Below, piece after piece: positions 1-5,765 of a stretch of DNA of 5,765 bases. The position numbers were made by a program, and so were the translations under genes. Positions within the stretch are counted from its first letter, which is position 1. The number at the start of each line of letters is the position of its first letter. The DNA comes from Verrucomicrobiota bacterium (GTDB lineage: Bacteria > Verrucomicrobiota > Verrucomicrobiia > Limisphaerales > UBA1096). The notes below the pieces were generated by a model, which was not told the origin of the DNA, made no database searches, and was given only the letters and a program-made list of their open reading frames with translations. Location: assembly GCA_015658765.1 (NCBI GenBank), contig DQOE01000215.1, positions 1-5,765 on the forward strand, given 5' to 3'.

Positions 1-95
1 AGCGGCAGTGAATCGGACAGGCCATCCGCCTGCGCGGTGGTGGTGAACGTCACAGCAACGGCTGCAGCGATGATGGTTTGTTTGATGTTACTCAT
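1..95 (-). CDS. Exported protein of unknown function, N-terminal fragment (cut by window edge)
   Basis: Only the first 31 codons are present; the rest lies beyond base 1. Translation from the ATG at 95-93 begins MSNIKQTIIAAAVAVTFTTT and continues AQADGLSDSLP. This is a typical Sec signal peptide: a Lys near the N-terminus, a hydrophobic Ala/Val/Ile stretch at about residues 7-17, and a likely signal peptidase I site after Ala-Gln-Ala (residue 23). The mature protein would therefore be periplasmic, outer-membrane or secreted. No Shine-Dalgarno sequence is visible; the leader just before the ATG is AT-rich, as in the neighbouring minus-strand gene, and both open with ATG-AGT. The family cannot be identified from so little mature sequence. 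The gene is separated from the upstream DUF5069 gene by a strong terminator, so it is probably transcribed on its own. A chance ORF is possible, but the signal-peptide pattern makes it unlikely. Confidence 0.62.
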   Translation of the reverse strand, partial: MSNIKQTIIAAAVAVTFTTTAQADGLSDSLP

Positions 96-150
96 AATTG
101 CTGGATTTAGGGTTGCGTTGTTCTGGCCATGCTTGGCTGGGAACGCGGGC

Positions 151-179
151 AAACTACTCACCGGGACACTGCGACACAA
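151..179 (-). promoter_or_regulatory. Weak sigma70-like promoter candidate for the minus-strand exported protein
   Basis: On the minus strand, TTGTGT (complement of 174-179) is followed after 17 bases by TAGTTT (complement of 151-156). Each box matches consensus at only 3 of 6 positions. The layout resembles the better promoter at 754-783: both have GGG-R-TTG at the -35 side and TAGT-W-TG at the -10 side. Transcription would start near 144, giving a leader of about 49 bases. The location between the terminator of the preceding gene and the ATG at 95 is right for a promoter, but the boxes alone would not be convincing. Confidence 0.3.
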
Positions 180-216
180 CCCCTATTTTCACCTTTGCCA
201 AGCTCGGTGCGGAGAC

Positions 217-248
217 AAAAAAAACCGCAGCCAAGTCGGCTGCGGTTT
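217..248 (-). terminator. Intrinsic terminator of the DUF5069-type gene
   Basis: Bases 222-232 (AAACCGCAGCC) and 238-248 (GGCTGCGGTTT) form a perfect 11-bp stem around a 5-base loop, AAGTC. On the minus strand the stem is followed by eight T (A-run 217-224, whose last three bases also sit in the stem). The hairpin begins 18 bases past the TGA at 269-267. The plus-strand orientation has only TTT after the stem, so termination is expected mainly for minus-strand transcripts. It isolates the downstream exported-protein gene, which needs its own promoter. Confidence 0.92.
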
Positions 249-266
249 GGGGTAAAGTACGTGAAA

Positions 267-707
267 TCAAGCAATCTCGGCGGCGTGAAACTCCAGCCAG
301 TCGTCGAGGTTGTTGAGGTTCACGGCGTCCTGTGGGTCGCCGTCCGGCAGGCCGTTGGCGCTCAGGATGCCTTGGCGGGTTTCGTCGTCATGGTTGTAGC
401 CCACGATCGAGTCGTTCAGCGCGCCGATGGCATCGGCACCCAGCGTGGCGCCTTCCTGAGCCTGAATCCACGCCTCGAACTGCGGGTAGGTCGGCTTGTC
501 GTTGGTGATGTGGGCACGAACCGCATCAGTATTCAGGCCGAGGCCAGCGATCACCATCGCGTCGTAGCCCGTGCCAATTCCCGGGTAGCCATCGGCGATT
601 TTGCCGGCTGCCTCGAGGGAAACTTTTTGCCAAAGGCGGGGCAGGTGCAGCACACCCAGCGGGCCCTTGGTTCCGGAACTAATTAGGGGGACGATTTTAT
701 CACTCAT
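267..707 (-). CDS. DUF5069 domain-containing protein, 146 aa
   Basis: A small soluble protein with no signal peptide or membrane segment, predicted cytoplasmic. It begins MSDKIVPLISSGTKGPLGVL and continues with HLPRLWQKVSLEA, G-Y-P-G-I-G-T-G-Y-D and, near the C-terminus, D-A-V-N-L-N-N-L-D-D-W. I recognise this from memory as the pattern of DUF5069 proteins, which are common in Verrucomicrobia and Planctomycetes; length and whole-chain match fit. The function of the family is unknown to me. The ATG at 707 is preferred over the in-frame ATG at 755. The upstream one lies inside the predicted -10 box, so it would not be in the mRNA, and the extra 16 residues do not look like the family. The leader before 707 is A-rich (AACCAAAAACAAACCAGAAAT on the coding strand) with no Shine-Dalgarno. 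The gene appears monocistronic, with its own promoter and terminator. Family assignment was not checked by search. Confidence 0.87.
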   Translation of the reverse strand: MSDKIVPLISSGTKGPLGVLHLPRLWQKVSLEAAGKIADGYPGIGTGYDAMVIAGLGLNTDAVRAHITNDKPTYPQFEAWIQAQEGATLGADAIGALNDSIVGYNHDDETRQGILSANGLPDGDPQDAVNLNNLDDWLEFHAAEIA

Positions 708-872
708 ATTTCTGGTTTGTTTTTGGTTTAATCCACAAGTGGAAAGCAGGGCCATACTACCCCCGCCGTTTCACTACGGTCAATCCCAAAAAACCGTCAT
801 TCCAAAATAAGCCGCACTTGCCCAAGCGGTGGCTTGCGCCCCTCGCAGTGGCAGCCATACTCCGGCCCCTGC
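708..872. other. Divergent intergenic spacer
   Basis: This 165-base spacer separates the minus-strand DUF5069-type gene from the plus-strand ceramidase-like pair. It holds the minus-strand promoter at 754-783. It also holds two imperfect direct copies of an element resembling GTCAATCCCAAAA, at about 779-791 and 796-807. No convincing plus-strand -35/-10 pair was found, so the promoter for the plus-strand pair is undetermined. AT content is higher at 708-735 and 780-810 than in the coding regions. The long plus-strand frame remains open upstream to a TTG at 834, but that stretch does not look coding. Confidence 0.6.
754..783 (-). promoter_or_regulatory. Sigma70-like promoter for the DUF5069-type gene
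   Basis: On the minus strand, TTGACC (complement of 778-783; 5 of 6 to TTGACA) is followed after 18 bases by TAGTAT (complement of 754-759; 4 of 6 to TATAAT). Transcription would start near 747 and give a leader of about 40 bases. The upstream in-frame ATG at 755-753 overlaps the -10 box, which decides the gene start in favour of 707. A 10-base near-palindrome, CCACAAGTGG at 733-742, lies in the leader just past the expected start point and could be an operator, though nothing else supports this. Confidence 0.6.
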
Positions 873-3800
873 ATGAAATCATTTCCATTCGTCGCGGCCC
901 TGCTGCTCGTCACGTTTGTGCCCGCCGAGACCCACGCGGAGTGGCGCATCGGGGCGTCGTCGGTCGATGTCACGCCGGGGTTCCCGGTGCGGCTGAGCGG
1001 TTTTGGCTTTCGCCGCGCCGAGTCGGAGGGCGTCACCCAAAAAATCTGGGCCAAGGCGTTGGCGATCGACGACGGCCAAAACGGCCCGGCGGTGCTCGTC
1101 ACCGTGGACAACCTCGGCGTGCCGTGGCCGATGGTGCAGACCGTGGCCAGGCGGCTGCACGCGAAAACCGGCCTCGCCCCTGAGCGCTTCGCCGTCACCG
1201 CCACGCACACTCACACCGCGCCGATGCTCTCGGACGTTGCACCGACATTGTTTGGCCAGCCGATCCCCGCGGCGCATCAGCAGCGCATCGACCGTTACAC
1301 GGAGCAGTTAACCGGCTGGATCGAGCAGGCCGCGCTCGAGGCGCTGAGCGACCTGCAGCCGGGCCGACTCGAGTGGAGTCCTGGCCGCGCGGGCGAGGTT
1401 GGCTTTGCCAAAAACCGCCGCACAAAAGACGGCCCGGTCGATCACGATTTGCCGGTCTTCATCGCCCGGACGGCCAAGGGCGGCATCCGCGCGATTTACA
1501 CAAGCTACGCCTGCCATTGCGTGACCCTCTCGAATAACAAGATCAGCGGCGACTGGGCCGGTTACGCGCAGGAGTGGTTGCAGAAAAATCATCCCGGCGC
1601 GGTGGCATTGGTTTCCATCGGCTGCGGCGCGGATCAAAATCCCGACTCCGGCGTCACGGGCGACAACACCGAGGCCGCCTCGGCGCAGGGTCGGCAGATT
1701 GCCGATGAGGTCGTTCGCCGGCTCAAGGGCTCATTGACGCCGATCACCGCCAAGTTGAAAACCACGCTTGGCCAAGTGGATCTCGCGTTCGGCACGCCGC
1801 CGGCCAAGGCCGAGTGGGAGCGCTTGGCCAAGCGCCCCGACGCGGTCGGCTATCACGCCCGGGTGCAGCTCGCGCGTCTGGCTCGTAGCGAGGCGCTGCA
1901 AACCCGGCTCGATTACCCCATCCAGACCTGGCGCTTTGGCGACGAGCTGGCGATGGTGTTTTTGCCGGGCGAAGTGGTGGTTGACTACTCGCTGCGGCTC
2001 AAGCGGGAGTTCGACCGCGACCGGATTTGGATCAACGCCTACGCCAATGACGCGCCGTGCTACATCCCGTCCGAGCGCATACTCAAAGAGGGTGGCTATG
2101 AGGGCGCAGGAGCGATGGTCTATTACGATCGCCCGACGAAACTGGCCGTTGGCTTGGAGGATAAAATCGTCGGCGAGATTCATCGGCAACTGCCCGGGAC
2201 ATTTCGGCAAAAACAGGGCACCGAAGGCACAAAGCCAAAATCGCCCGAGGCGTCGCTGCGCTCGATTCGCGTCAGCCCCGGCTTGCGGGTCGAGTTGGTC
2301 GCCGCCGAGCCGCTGGTCATCGACCCGGTCTCGATCCACTTCGGCCCGGACGGCAAAACGTGGGTCGTCGAGATGCACGATTATCCGCTGGGCCTCCGCG
2401 GCGGCTACGAGCCGGGCGGCCGGATCGTTTTTTTGGAGGACATCGACCGCGATGGGTTCCCCGACAAGCGGACGGTGTTCCTCGACGGCTTGCCGTTCCC
2501 GTCCGGCGTCACCGCTTGGCGGAAAGGCGTCTTGATCTGCGCCGCGCCGGACATCCTTTACGCCGAGGACACCGACGACGACGGGCGCGCGGACATCCGG
2601 CGCACGTTGTTTTCCGGTTTCGCCACCACCAACTATCAGGCGCGGGTGAATAGCCTCACCTACGGCCTCGACGGCTGGGTGCATGGCGCGAACGGATTGA
2701 TCGGCGGCCGCATCGCCAGCTTCGCCGGGGGCGAACTGGTGGACATTCGCGGGCGGGATTTCCGGCTGAACCCCGATACCGGCGCCTTTGAGACGCTGGC
2801 CGGGTTGACGCAGCACGGCCGCGTGCGCGACGACTGGGGCAACTGGTTCGGCTGCGACAACGGGACACTGCTGCGGCACTATCCGCTGACCGACCATTAC
2901 GTGCGACGCAACCCCCACTTTTCGCCGCCCAGCCCGGGCGTGGCCGCGGCCACTTACGCCGATGCCAACCGGGTGTTCCCGATCAGCCGACCGCTCGAGC
3001 GTTTCAATGACCCGAGCCACATTAACCGCGTGACCTCCGGCTGCGGCTTGGGCTTGTATCGCGACACGCTGTTGGGCGAGGCTTTTTACGGCGACGCCTT
3101 CGTCTGTGAGCCGGTGCACAATCTCGTTCGGCGGCTCAAGTTGCGGCCGAGAGGCGTCACCTTTTCCGCTCATCGGCCGGAGGGGAAAACCGCGTCGGAA
3201 TTTCTCGCCTCCACCGACAATTGGTTTCGTCCCGCAGAGATCCGCACCGGGCCTGACGGCGGACTCTGGGTGGTGGACATGTATCGATTTCTCGTCGAGC
3301 ACCCGCGCTGGATTCAGCCAAGGCGCTTGGCCCAAATCGACGTCCGTGCTGGGAGCGATCGCGGCCGGATCTATCGCGTGCTACCAACCGGCAAAAAGGC
3401 CTGGCCCGTTCCCGATCTCACTCAGCGCAGCGGAGCCGGCTTGGCCAAGGCGCTGGAGTCGCCCAACGGCACGCTCCGCGAACTGGCGCACCAGCAGATC
3501 GTTTGGTCAGCGGACAAGGCGGCTGTTCCCGGTTTGCGGCGCTTGGTTCGTACCGGCAGTCAGCCGCAAACACGCGTTCAAGCCATGGCGGCGTTGGCGG
3601 AATTGGGCCGCTTGGCCAAGCGCGATGTTGTGTCGGCGTTGGACGATACCCACCCGGCGGTTCGGCGGCACGCCATCCGGCTGGGGGAAGCCTTGGTTGC
3701 CGGTGATCCGGATTGGATCGAGCGCTTGGCCAAGCGGGCCGATGACCCCGACCCGTTTGTTCGTCAACAACTCGCCTATTCTCTTGGCCAAGCGACCCAA

Positions 3801-4496
3801 CCCAAGGCCGGCAAAACCTTGGCCAAGCTGCTGCTCCGTGATGCCGCCGACCCGTATTTGGCCGCGGCGATCCTGAGTTCCAGTCTGCCGCACATGGCTG
3901 CGATCCAAAAAACGGCACTCGACTCGGTGTCGATCCCCGAGGCAGTGACGAAACAGATTGAGCAGATCGCCACGCGCGCCGGGGCCAAGCCGGAAATCAT
4001 CACGGAAGCTGAATCCAACAAACCACAACCAGCCGTGACGACGAACCGGTCTGACGTCTTGAAACAATTTGCGCAAGCCGCAGCACTCAAGGGAACCTCT
4101 GCCGACGGGCGTGCGATTTTTCAGGCTCGCTGTTCCGCGTGCCATAAACTGGGTGGCATTGGCAACGCGGTCGGCCCTGACTTGGCGGCTTTGACGGACA
4201 AGACGCCGCAGACGCTGCTCATTGGCACCATCGATCCCAATCGCGAAGTGTCCGAGCAATACACCGCCTTTTTGGTGCGACTCAAGAGCGGCATCACGCT
4301 GGGCGGGATGATCGCCGACGAGACCGCCAACGGCTTCACGCTCCGCGGCGTCGATGGCAAACCGCAGACCATCCTTCGAGCGGACATCGCCGAGATGAAC
4401 ACCACCCTCCGCTCGCTCATGCCGGAAGGCTTGGAAGCCGGCCTGAACCCTAATGAGATGGCCAACCTGCTGGCTTTCATCGCCAATTCAAACTGA
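873..4496 (+). CDS. Exported four-module protein: ceramidase-like, PVC-type dehydrogenase propeller, HEAT-like repeats, cytochrome c
   Basis: Predicted periplasmic redox protein of 1207 aa. Residues 1-22 are a signal peptide ending Thr-His-Ala. Residues 24-440 resemble the neutral/alkaline ceramidase family: THTHTAP (H112, H114), ACHCVTLSNN (H215), GCGADQNP (251-257 region), LPGE (E367) and ANDAPCY (Y397). The set H112/H215/E367/Y397 is the likely zinc site. Residues 462-838 match the PVC-type membrane-bound dehydrogenase domain (TIGR02604-like propeller), with two Asp-rich loops at 523-531 and 566-574. Residues 855-1010 are helical HEAT-like repeats, followed by a linker around 1040-1060. 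Residues 1074-1207 are a PVC heme-binding domain (TIGR02603-like) with C1087-S-A-C1090-H1091 and a probable axial Met1183 in SLMPEGL. The ATG at 873 is chosen over the TTG at 834 because it starts the signal peptide directly. No Shine-Dalgarno is seen. The stop is one base from the next ATG, suggesting translational coupling. The substrate is unknown; true ceramidase activity is doubtful. Confidence 0.95.
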   Translation: MKSFPFVAALLLVTFVPAETHAEWRIGASSVDVTPGFPVRLSGFGFRRAESEGVTQKIWAKALAIDDGQNGPAVLVTVDNLGVPWPMVQTVARRLHAKTGLAPERFAVTATHTHTAPMLSDVAPTLFGQPIPAAHQQRIDRYTEQLTGWIEQAALEALSDLQPGRLEWSPGRAGEVGFAKNRRTKDGPVDHDLPVFIARTAKGGIRAIYTSYACHCVTLSNNKISGDWAGYAQEWLQKNHPGAVALVSIGCGADQNPDSGVTGDNTEAASAQGRQIADEVVRRLKGSLTPITAKLKTTLGQVDLAFGTPPAKAEWERLAKRPDAVGYHARVQLARLARSEALQTRLDYPIQTWRFGDELAMVFLPGEVVVDYSLRLKREFDRDRIWINAYANDAPCYIPSERILKEGGYEGAGAMVYYDRPTKLAVGLEDKIVGEIHRQLPGTFRQKQGTEGTKPKSPEASLRSIRVSPGLRVELVAAEPLVIDPVSIHFGPDGKTWVVEMHDYPLGLRGGYEPGGRIVFLEDIDRDGFPDKRTVFLDGLPFPSGVTAWRKGVLICAAPDILYAEDTDDDGRADIRRTLFSGFATTNYQARVNSLTYGLDGWVHGANGLIGGRIASFAGGELVDIRGRDFRLNPDTGAFETLAGLTQHGRVRDDWGNWFGCDNGTLLRHYPLTDHYVRRNPHFSPPSPGVAAATYADANRVFPISRPLERFNDPSHINRVTSGCGLGLYRDTLLGEAFYGDAFVCEPVHNLVRRLKLRPRGVTFSAHRPEGKTASEFLASTDNWFRPAEIRTGPDGGLWVVDMYRFLVEHPRWIQPRRLAQIDVRAGSDRGRIYRVLPTGKKAWPVPDLTQRSGAGLAKALESPNGTLRELAHQQIVWSADKAAVPGLRRLVRTGSQPQTRVQAMAALAELGRLAKRDVVSALDDTHPAVRRHAIRLGEALVAGDPDWIERLAKRADDPDPFVRQQLAYSLGQATQPKAGKTLAKLLLRDAADPYLAAAILSSSLPHMAAIQKTALDSVSIPEAVTKQIEQIATRAGAKPEIITEAESNKPQPAVTTNRSDVLKQFAQAAALKGTSADGRAIFQARCSACHKLGGIGNAVGPDLAALTDKTPQTLLIGTIDPNREVSEQYTAFLVRLKSGITLGGMIADETANGFTLRGVDGKPQTILRADIAEMNTTLRSLMPEGLEAGLNPNEMANLLAFIANSN
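1767..1835. repeat. Two copies of the CTTGGCCAAG palindrome
   Basis: Copies lie at 1767-1776 and 1823-1832. The second extends to a perfect 16-base palindrome, GCGCTTGGCCAAGCGC, at 1820-1835. The first is read as Leu-Gly-Gln and the second as Leu-Ala-Lys, so the same DNA word occurs in different frames of the same gene 56 bases apart. Function unknown. Confidence 0.8.
3440..3827. repeat. Cluster of five CTTGGCCAAG palindromes in the HEAT-like region
   Basis: Exact copies lie at 3440-3449, 3611-3620, 3725-3734, 3783-3792 and 3818-3827. Those at 3611 and 3725 extend to 14-base palindromes, CGCTTGGCCAAGCG. Four encode Leu-Ala-Lys; the one at 3783 is read in another frame as Leu-Gly-Gln. The 114-base distance between the second and third equals 38 codons, close to one HEAT unit, so part of the clustering could follow protein repeats. 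Confidence 0.8.
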
Positions 4497-4497
4497 A

Positions 4498-5765
4498 ATG
4501 AAGAAACACTTTTTTCTTTTTGCCTTGTTGCTGCCTGCTGGTCTGTTTCCCGCCGAAGTGCGAGCAGAGTTGCGTGCCGGCGCGGCCAAGGTGGACGTCA
4601 CGCCGCAGACGCTGCCGGTGATTCGAAACGGCGGCTTCATTGAGGCGAGCGACAGCAAAGTTGTCGACCCGCTGCACGCGCGCTGTCTCGTGCTTGACGA
4701 CCGCGTGACACGCCTGGCCATCGTGGTGGTCGACAGTTGCATGTTGCCGCGCGACTTGTGCGACGAGGCCAAGCGCCTGGCCTCCGACAAAACTGGAATC
4801 CCGCTCGATCGCATCCTCATTTCCGCCACGCACTGCCATAGCGCGCCCAGTTCGATGAGCTACTGCCTCGGCAGCCGGGTCGATCCCCGCTACCGCGCGT
4901 TCCTCCCGGGCAAACTGGTCGAGGCGATTGTGCAGGCCAACGCCAACCTGCAACCGGCCAAGGCGGCGTGGGGCAGGGTGGACGCCGCCGAGTTTACCGC
5001 CTGCCGCCGCTGGTCGTTTTTGAAGGGGAACGAATTGGTCGATCCATTCGGCAACAAGACCGTGCGCGCCAACATGCACCCCGGCCACGGCAACGAAAAT
5101 GCCGTCGGCCCGACCGGACCGGCCGATCCGTGGCTGAGTTTCCTGAGCGTGCAAACTGCCGACGGAAAGCCGCTGTCGCTCTTGGCCAATTTCTCGATGC
5201 ATTACTTCGGCGGCCACCCGGGGGTGTCGGCTGATTACGCCGGACTCTTCTCGGAGAGGATCGCCAAGCGGCTGGCGCCGGGCGACGAGTCGTTCGTCGG
5301 CATCATGTCGCAGGGCACGAGCGGCGACTCGTGGTGGGGCGATTACAGCCGCGACAAGCGCCGCACCTGGTCGATGCAGGACTACACCGGCCAACTGGTG
5401 GATATGGTGGCCAAGCGCTTGGCCAAGCTCGAGCACTCGGAGGAAGTGCCGCTGGGCATGGCCGAGTCGCGGCCGGAATTTTTCCGGCGCACCCCGGACG
5501 CTGTTCGCCTCAAGTGGGCCCGCGACATGCTCGCAAAGATGAACGGCCAGCGGCCCCGCAACCGCCCCGAGGTTTACGCCGAGCAGGCGGTTTGGATACA
5601 CGAAAACCCGGTGGAGGAAGTGCCGCTGCAGGCGATCCGCATCGGCGGCCTCGGCATCACGGCGGTCCCATGCGAGGTTTACGCGTTGACCGGCCTCAAG
5701 CTCAAGTCGGCCAGCCCGCTGCCACTGACGTTCAACATCAGCCTGGCCAATGGCGCGAGCGGCTA
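4498..5765 (+). CDS. Exported neutral ceramidase-like hydrolase, incomplete at right edge
   Basis: At least 422 codons, open to the window edge. The ATG at 4498 is one base past the preceding TGA (TGA-A-ATG), and no Shine-Dalgarno is visible, so reinitiation or coupling is likely. Residues 1-23 form a signal peptide (MKKHFFLFALLLPAGLF, cleavage after Val-Arg-Ala). The mature chain begins ELRAGAAKVDVTP, matching EWRIGASSVDVTP of the upstream protein. Family motifs are ISATHCHSAP (H112, H114), NFSMHYFGGHPG (H235), SQGTSGDSWWGDY (271-283), VPCEVY (E393) and finally LANGASGY, where the last codon (TA-) is almost certainly Tyr423. H112, H235, E393 and Y423 are the predicted zinc ligands; Glu-to-Tyr spacing (30) equals that in the upstream gene. 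It belongs to a different subfamily of neutral/alkaline ceramidase-like proteins. The usual Ser nucleophile motif is not obvious, so ceramide as substrate is unproven. The C-terminus, including any extra binding domain, lies outside the window. Confidence 0.94.
   Translation, partial: MKKHFFLFALLLPAGLFPAEVRAELRAGAAKVDVTPQTLPVIRNGGFIEASDSKVVDPLHARCLVLDDRVTRLAIVVVDSCMLPRDLCDEAKRLASDKTGIPLDRILISATHCHSAPSSMSYCLGSRVDPRYRAFLPGKLVEAIVQANANLQPAKAAWGRVDAAEFTACRRWSFLKGNELVDPFGNKTVRANMHPGHGNENAVGPTGPADPWLSFLSVQTADGKPLSLLANFSMHYFGGHPGVSADYAGLFSERIAKRLAPGDESFVGIMSQGTSGDSWWGDYSRDKRRTWSMQDYTGQLVDMVAKRLAKLEHSEEVPLGMAESRPEFFRRTPDAVRLKWARDMLAKMNGQRPRNRPEVYAEQAVWIHENPVEEVPLQAIRIGGLGITAVPCEVYALTGLKLKSASPLPLTFNISLANGASG
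5182..5189. repeat. TTGGCCAA palindrome core
   Basis: The 8-base core occurs here with flanks C and T (CTTGGCCAAT), so the outer pair of the 10-base palindrome is lost. It is read as Leu-Ala-Asn in the second ceramidase-like gene. It is the ninth occurrence of the core in the window. Confidence 0.6.
5409..5427. repeat. Two interlocked palindromes built from GGCCAAG / CTTGGCC
   Basis: Bases 5409-5424 form a perfect 16-base palindrome, GGCCAAGCGCTTGGCC, and bases 5418-5427 form CTTGGCCAAG, so the two overlap. The stretch encodes Val-Ala-Lys-Arg-Leu-Ala-Lys in the second ceramidase-like gene. It is the only exact 10-base copy in that gene within the window. Confidence 0.8.

Noticed and set aside
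129..686. Plus-strand open frame of 185 codons across the DUF5069-type gene
   Set aside because: It is antisense to a gene with a promoter, terminator and recognisable family sequence, and it runs through the terminator hairpin.
708..755. Upstream ATG start adding 16 residues to the DUF5069-type protein
   Set aside because: This ATG overlaps the predicted -10 box, so it would lie before the transcription start, and the added residues do not fit the family.
819..828. CTTGCCCAAG in the divergent spacer as a further palindrome copy
   Set aside because: It differs from CTTGGCCAAG by one base and is not a perfect palindrome, so it was not counted; similar one-off variants (for example TTTGGCCAGC near 1252) were also left out.
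834..872. Upstream TTG start adding 13 residues to the four-module protein
   Set aside because: The extension puts a non-signal-like segment ahead of a clean signal peptide that starts at the ATG at 873; no ribosome binding site supports the TTG.
1731..3335. Long antisense open frame of 534 codons opposite the four-module gene
   Set aside because: The plus-strand frame has clear domains and motifs throughout. The antisense translation is a low-information Ala/Arg/Val/Gly/His-rich sequence with no recognisable motif, as expected from a GC-rich codon pattern read backwards.
4477..5601. Antisense open frame of 374 codons opposite the second ceramidase-like gene
   Set aside because: It mirrors a well-supported coding frame, shows no motif or signal peptide, and has the composition of a shadow frame.

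Overview
The window is GC-rich chromosomal DNA that most resembles a member of the PVC group, probably Verrucomicrobiota. This rests on two points: a four-module exported protein that combines the PVC-typical dehydrogenase-like and heme-binding CxxCH domains, and a small DUF5069-type protein. None of the starts is preceded by a clear Shine-Dalgarno sequence. The assignment is inferred from protein families, not from a marker gene.

Left part (1-707): two genes lie on the minus strand. The first is cut by the window edge, so only a 31-codon N-terminus with a signal peptide is present (1-95). The second is a complete 146-residue DUF5069-type protein (267-707). It ends in a strong intrinsic terminator (217-248) and is preceded by a good sigma70-like promoter (754-783). 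A weaker promoter of the same layout precedes the first gene.

Middle and right (708-5765): a 165-base divergent spacer separates these genes from a plus-strand pair. The first of the pair (873-4496, 1207 aa) is an exported protein. It carries a neutral-ceramidase-like domain, a PVC-type dehydrogenase beta-propeller, HEAT-like repeats and a C-terminal c-type cytochrome domain. One base after its stop begins a second exported ceramidase-like protein (4498 to the edge, incomplete). The two ceramidase-like domains are divergent paralogues that share the predicted metal ligands His, His, Glu and Tyr. They are probably co-transcribed. A plausible joint role is periplasmic breakdown of an amide- or ester-containing substrate coupled to oxidation, with electrons passed to the heme domain. 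The substrate is unknown.

The strongest DNA-level signal is a perfect palindrome, CTTGGCCAAG, present eight times in the two plus-strand genes, with a ninth TTGGCCAA core. It is read in two different reading frames (as LAK/LAN or as LGQ), which argues against a purely protein-level cause. It recalls highly iterated palindromes such as cyanobacterial HIP1. No tRNA, rRNA, CRISPR array or insertion sequence was seen.
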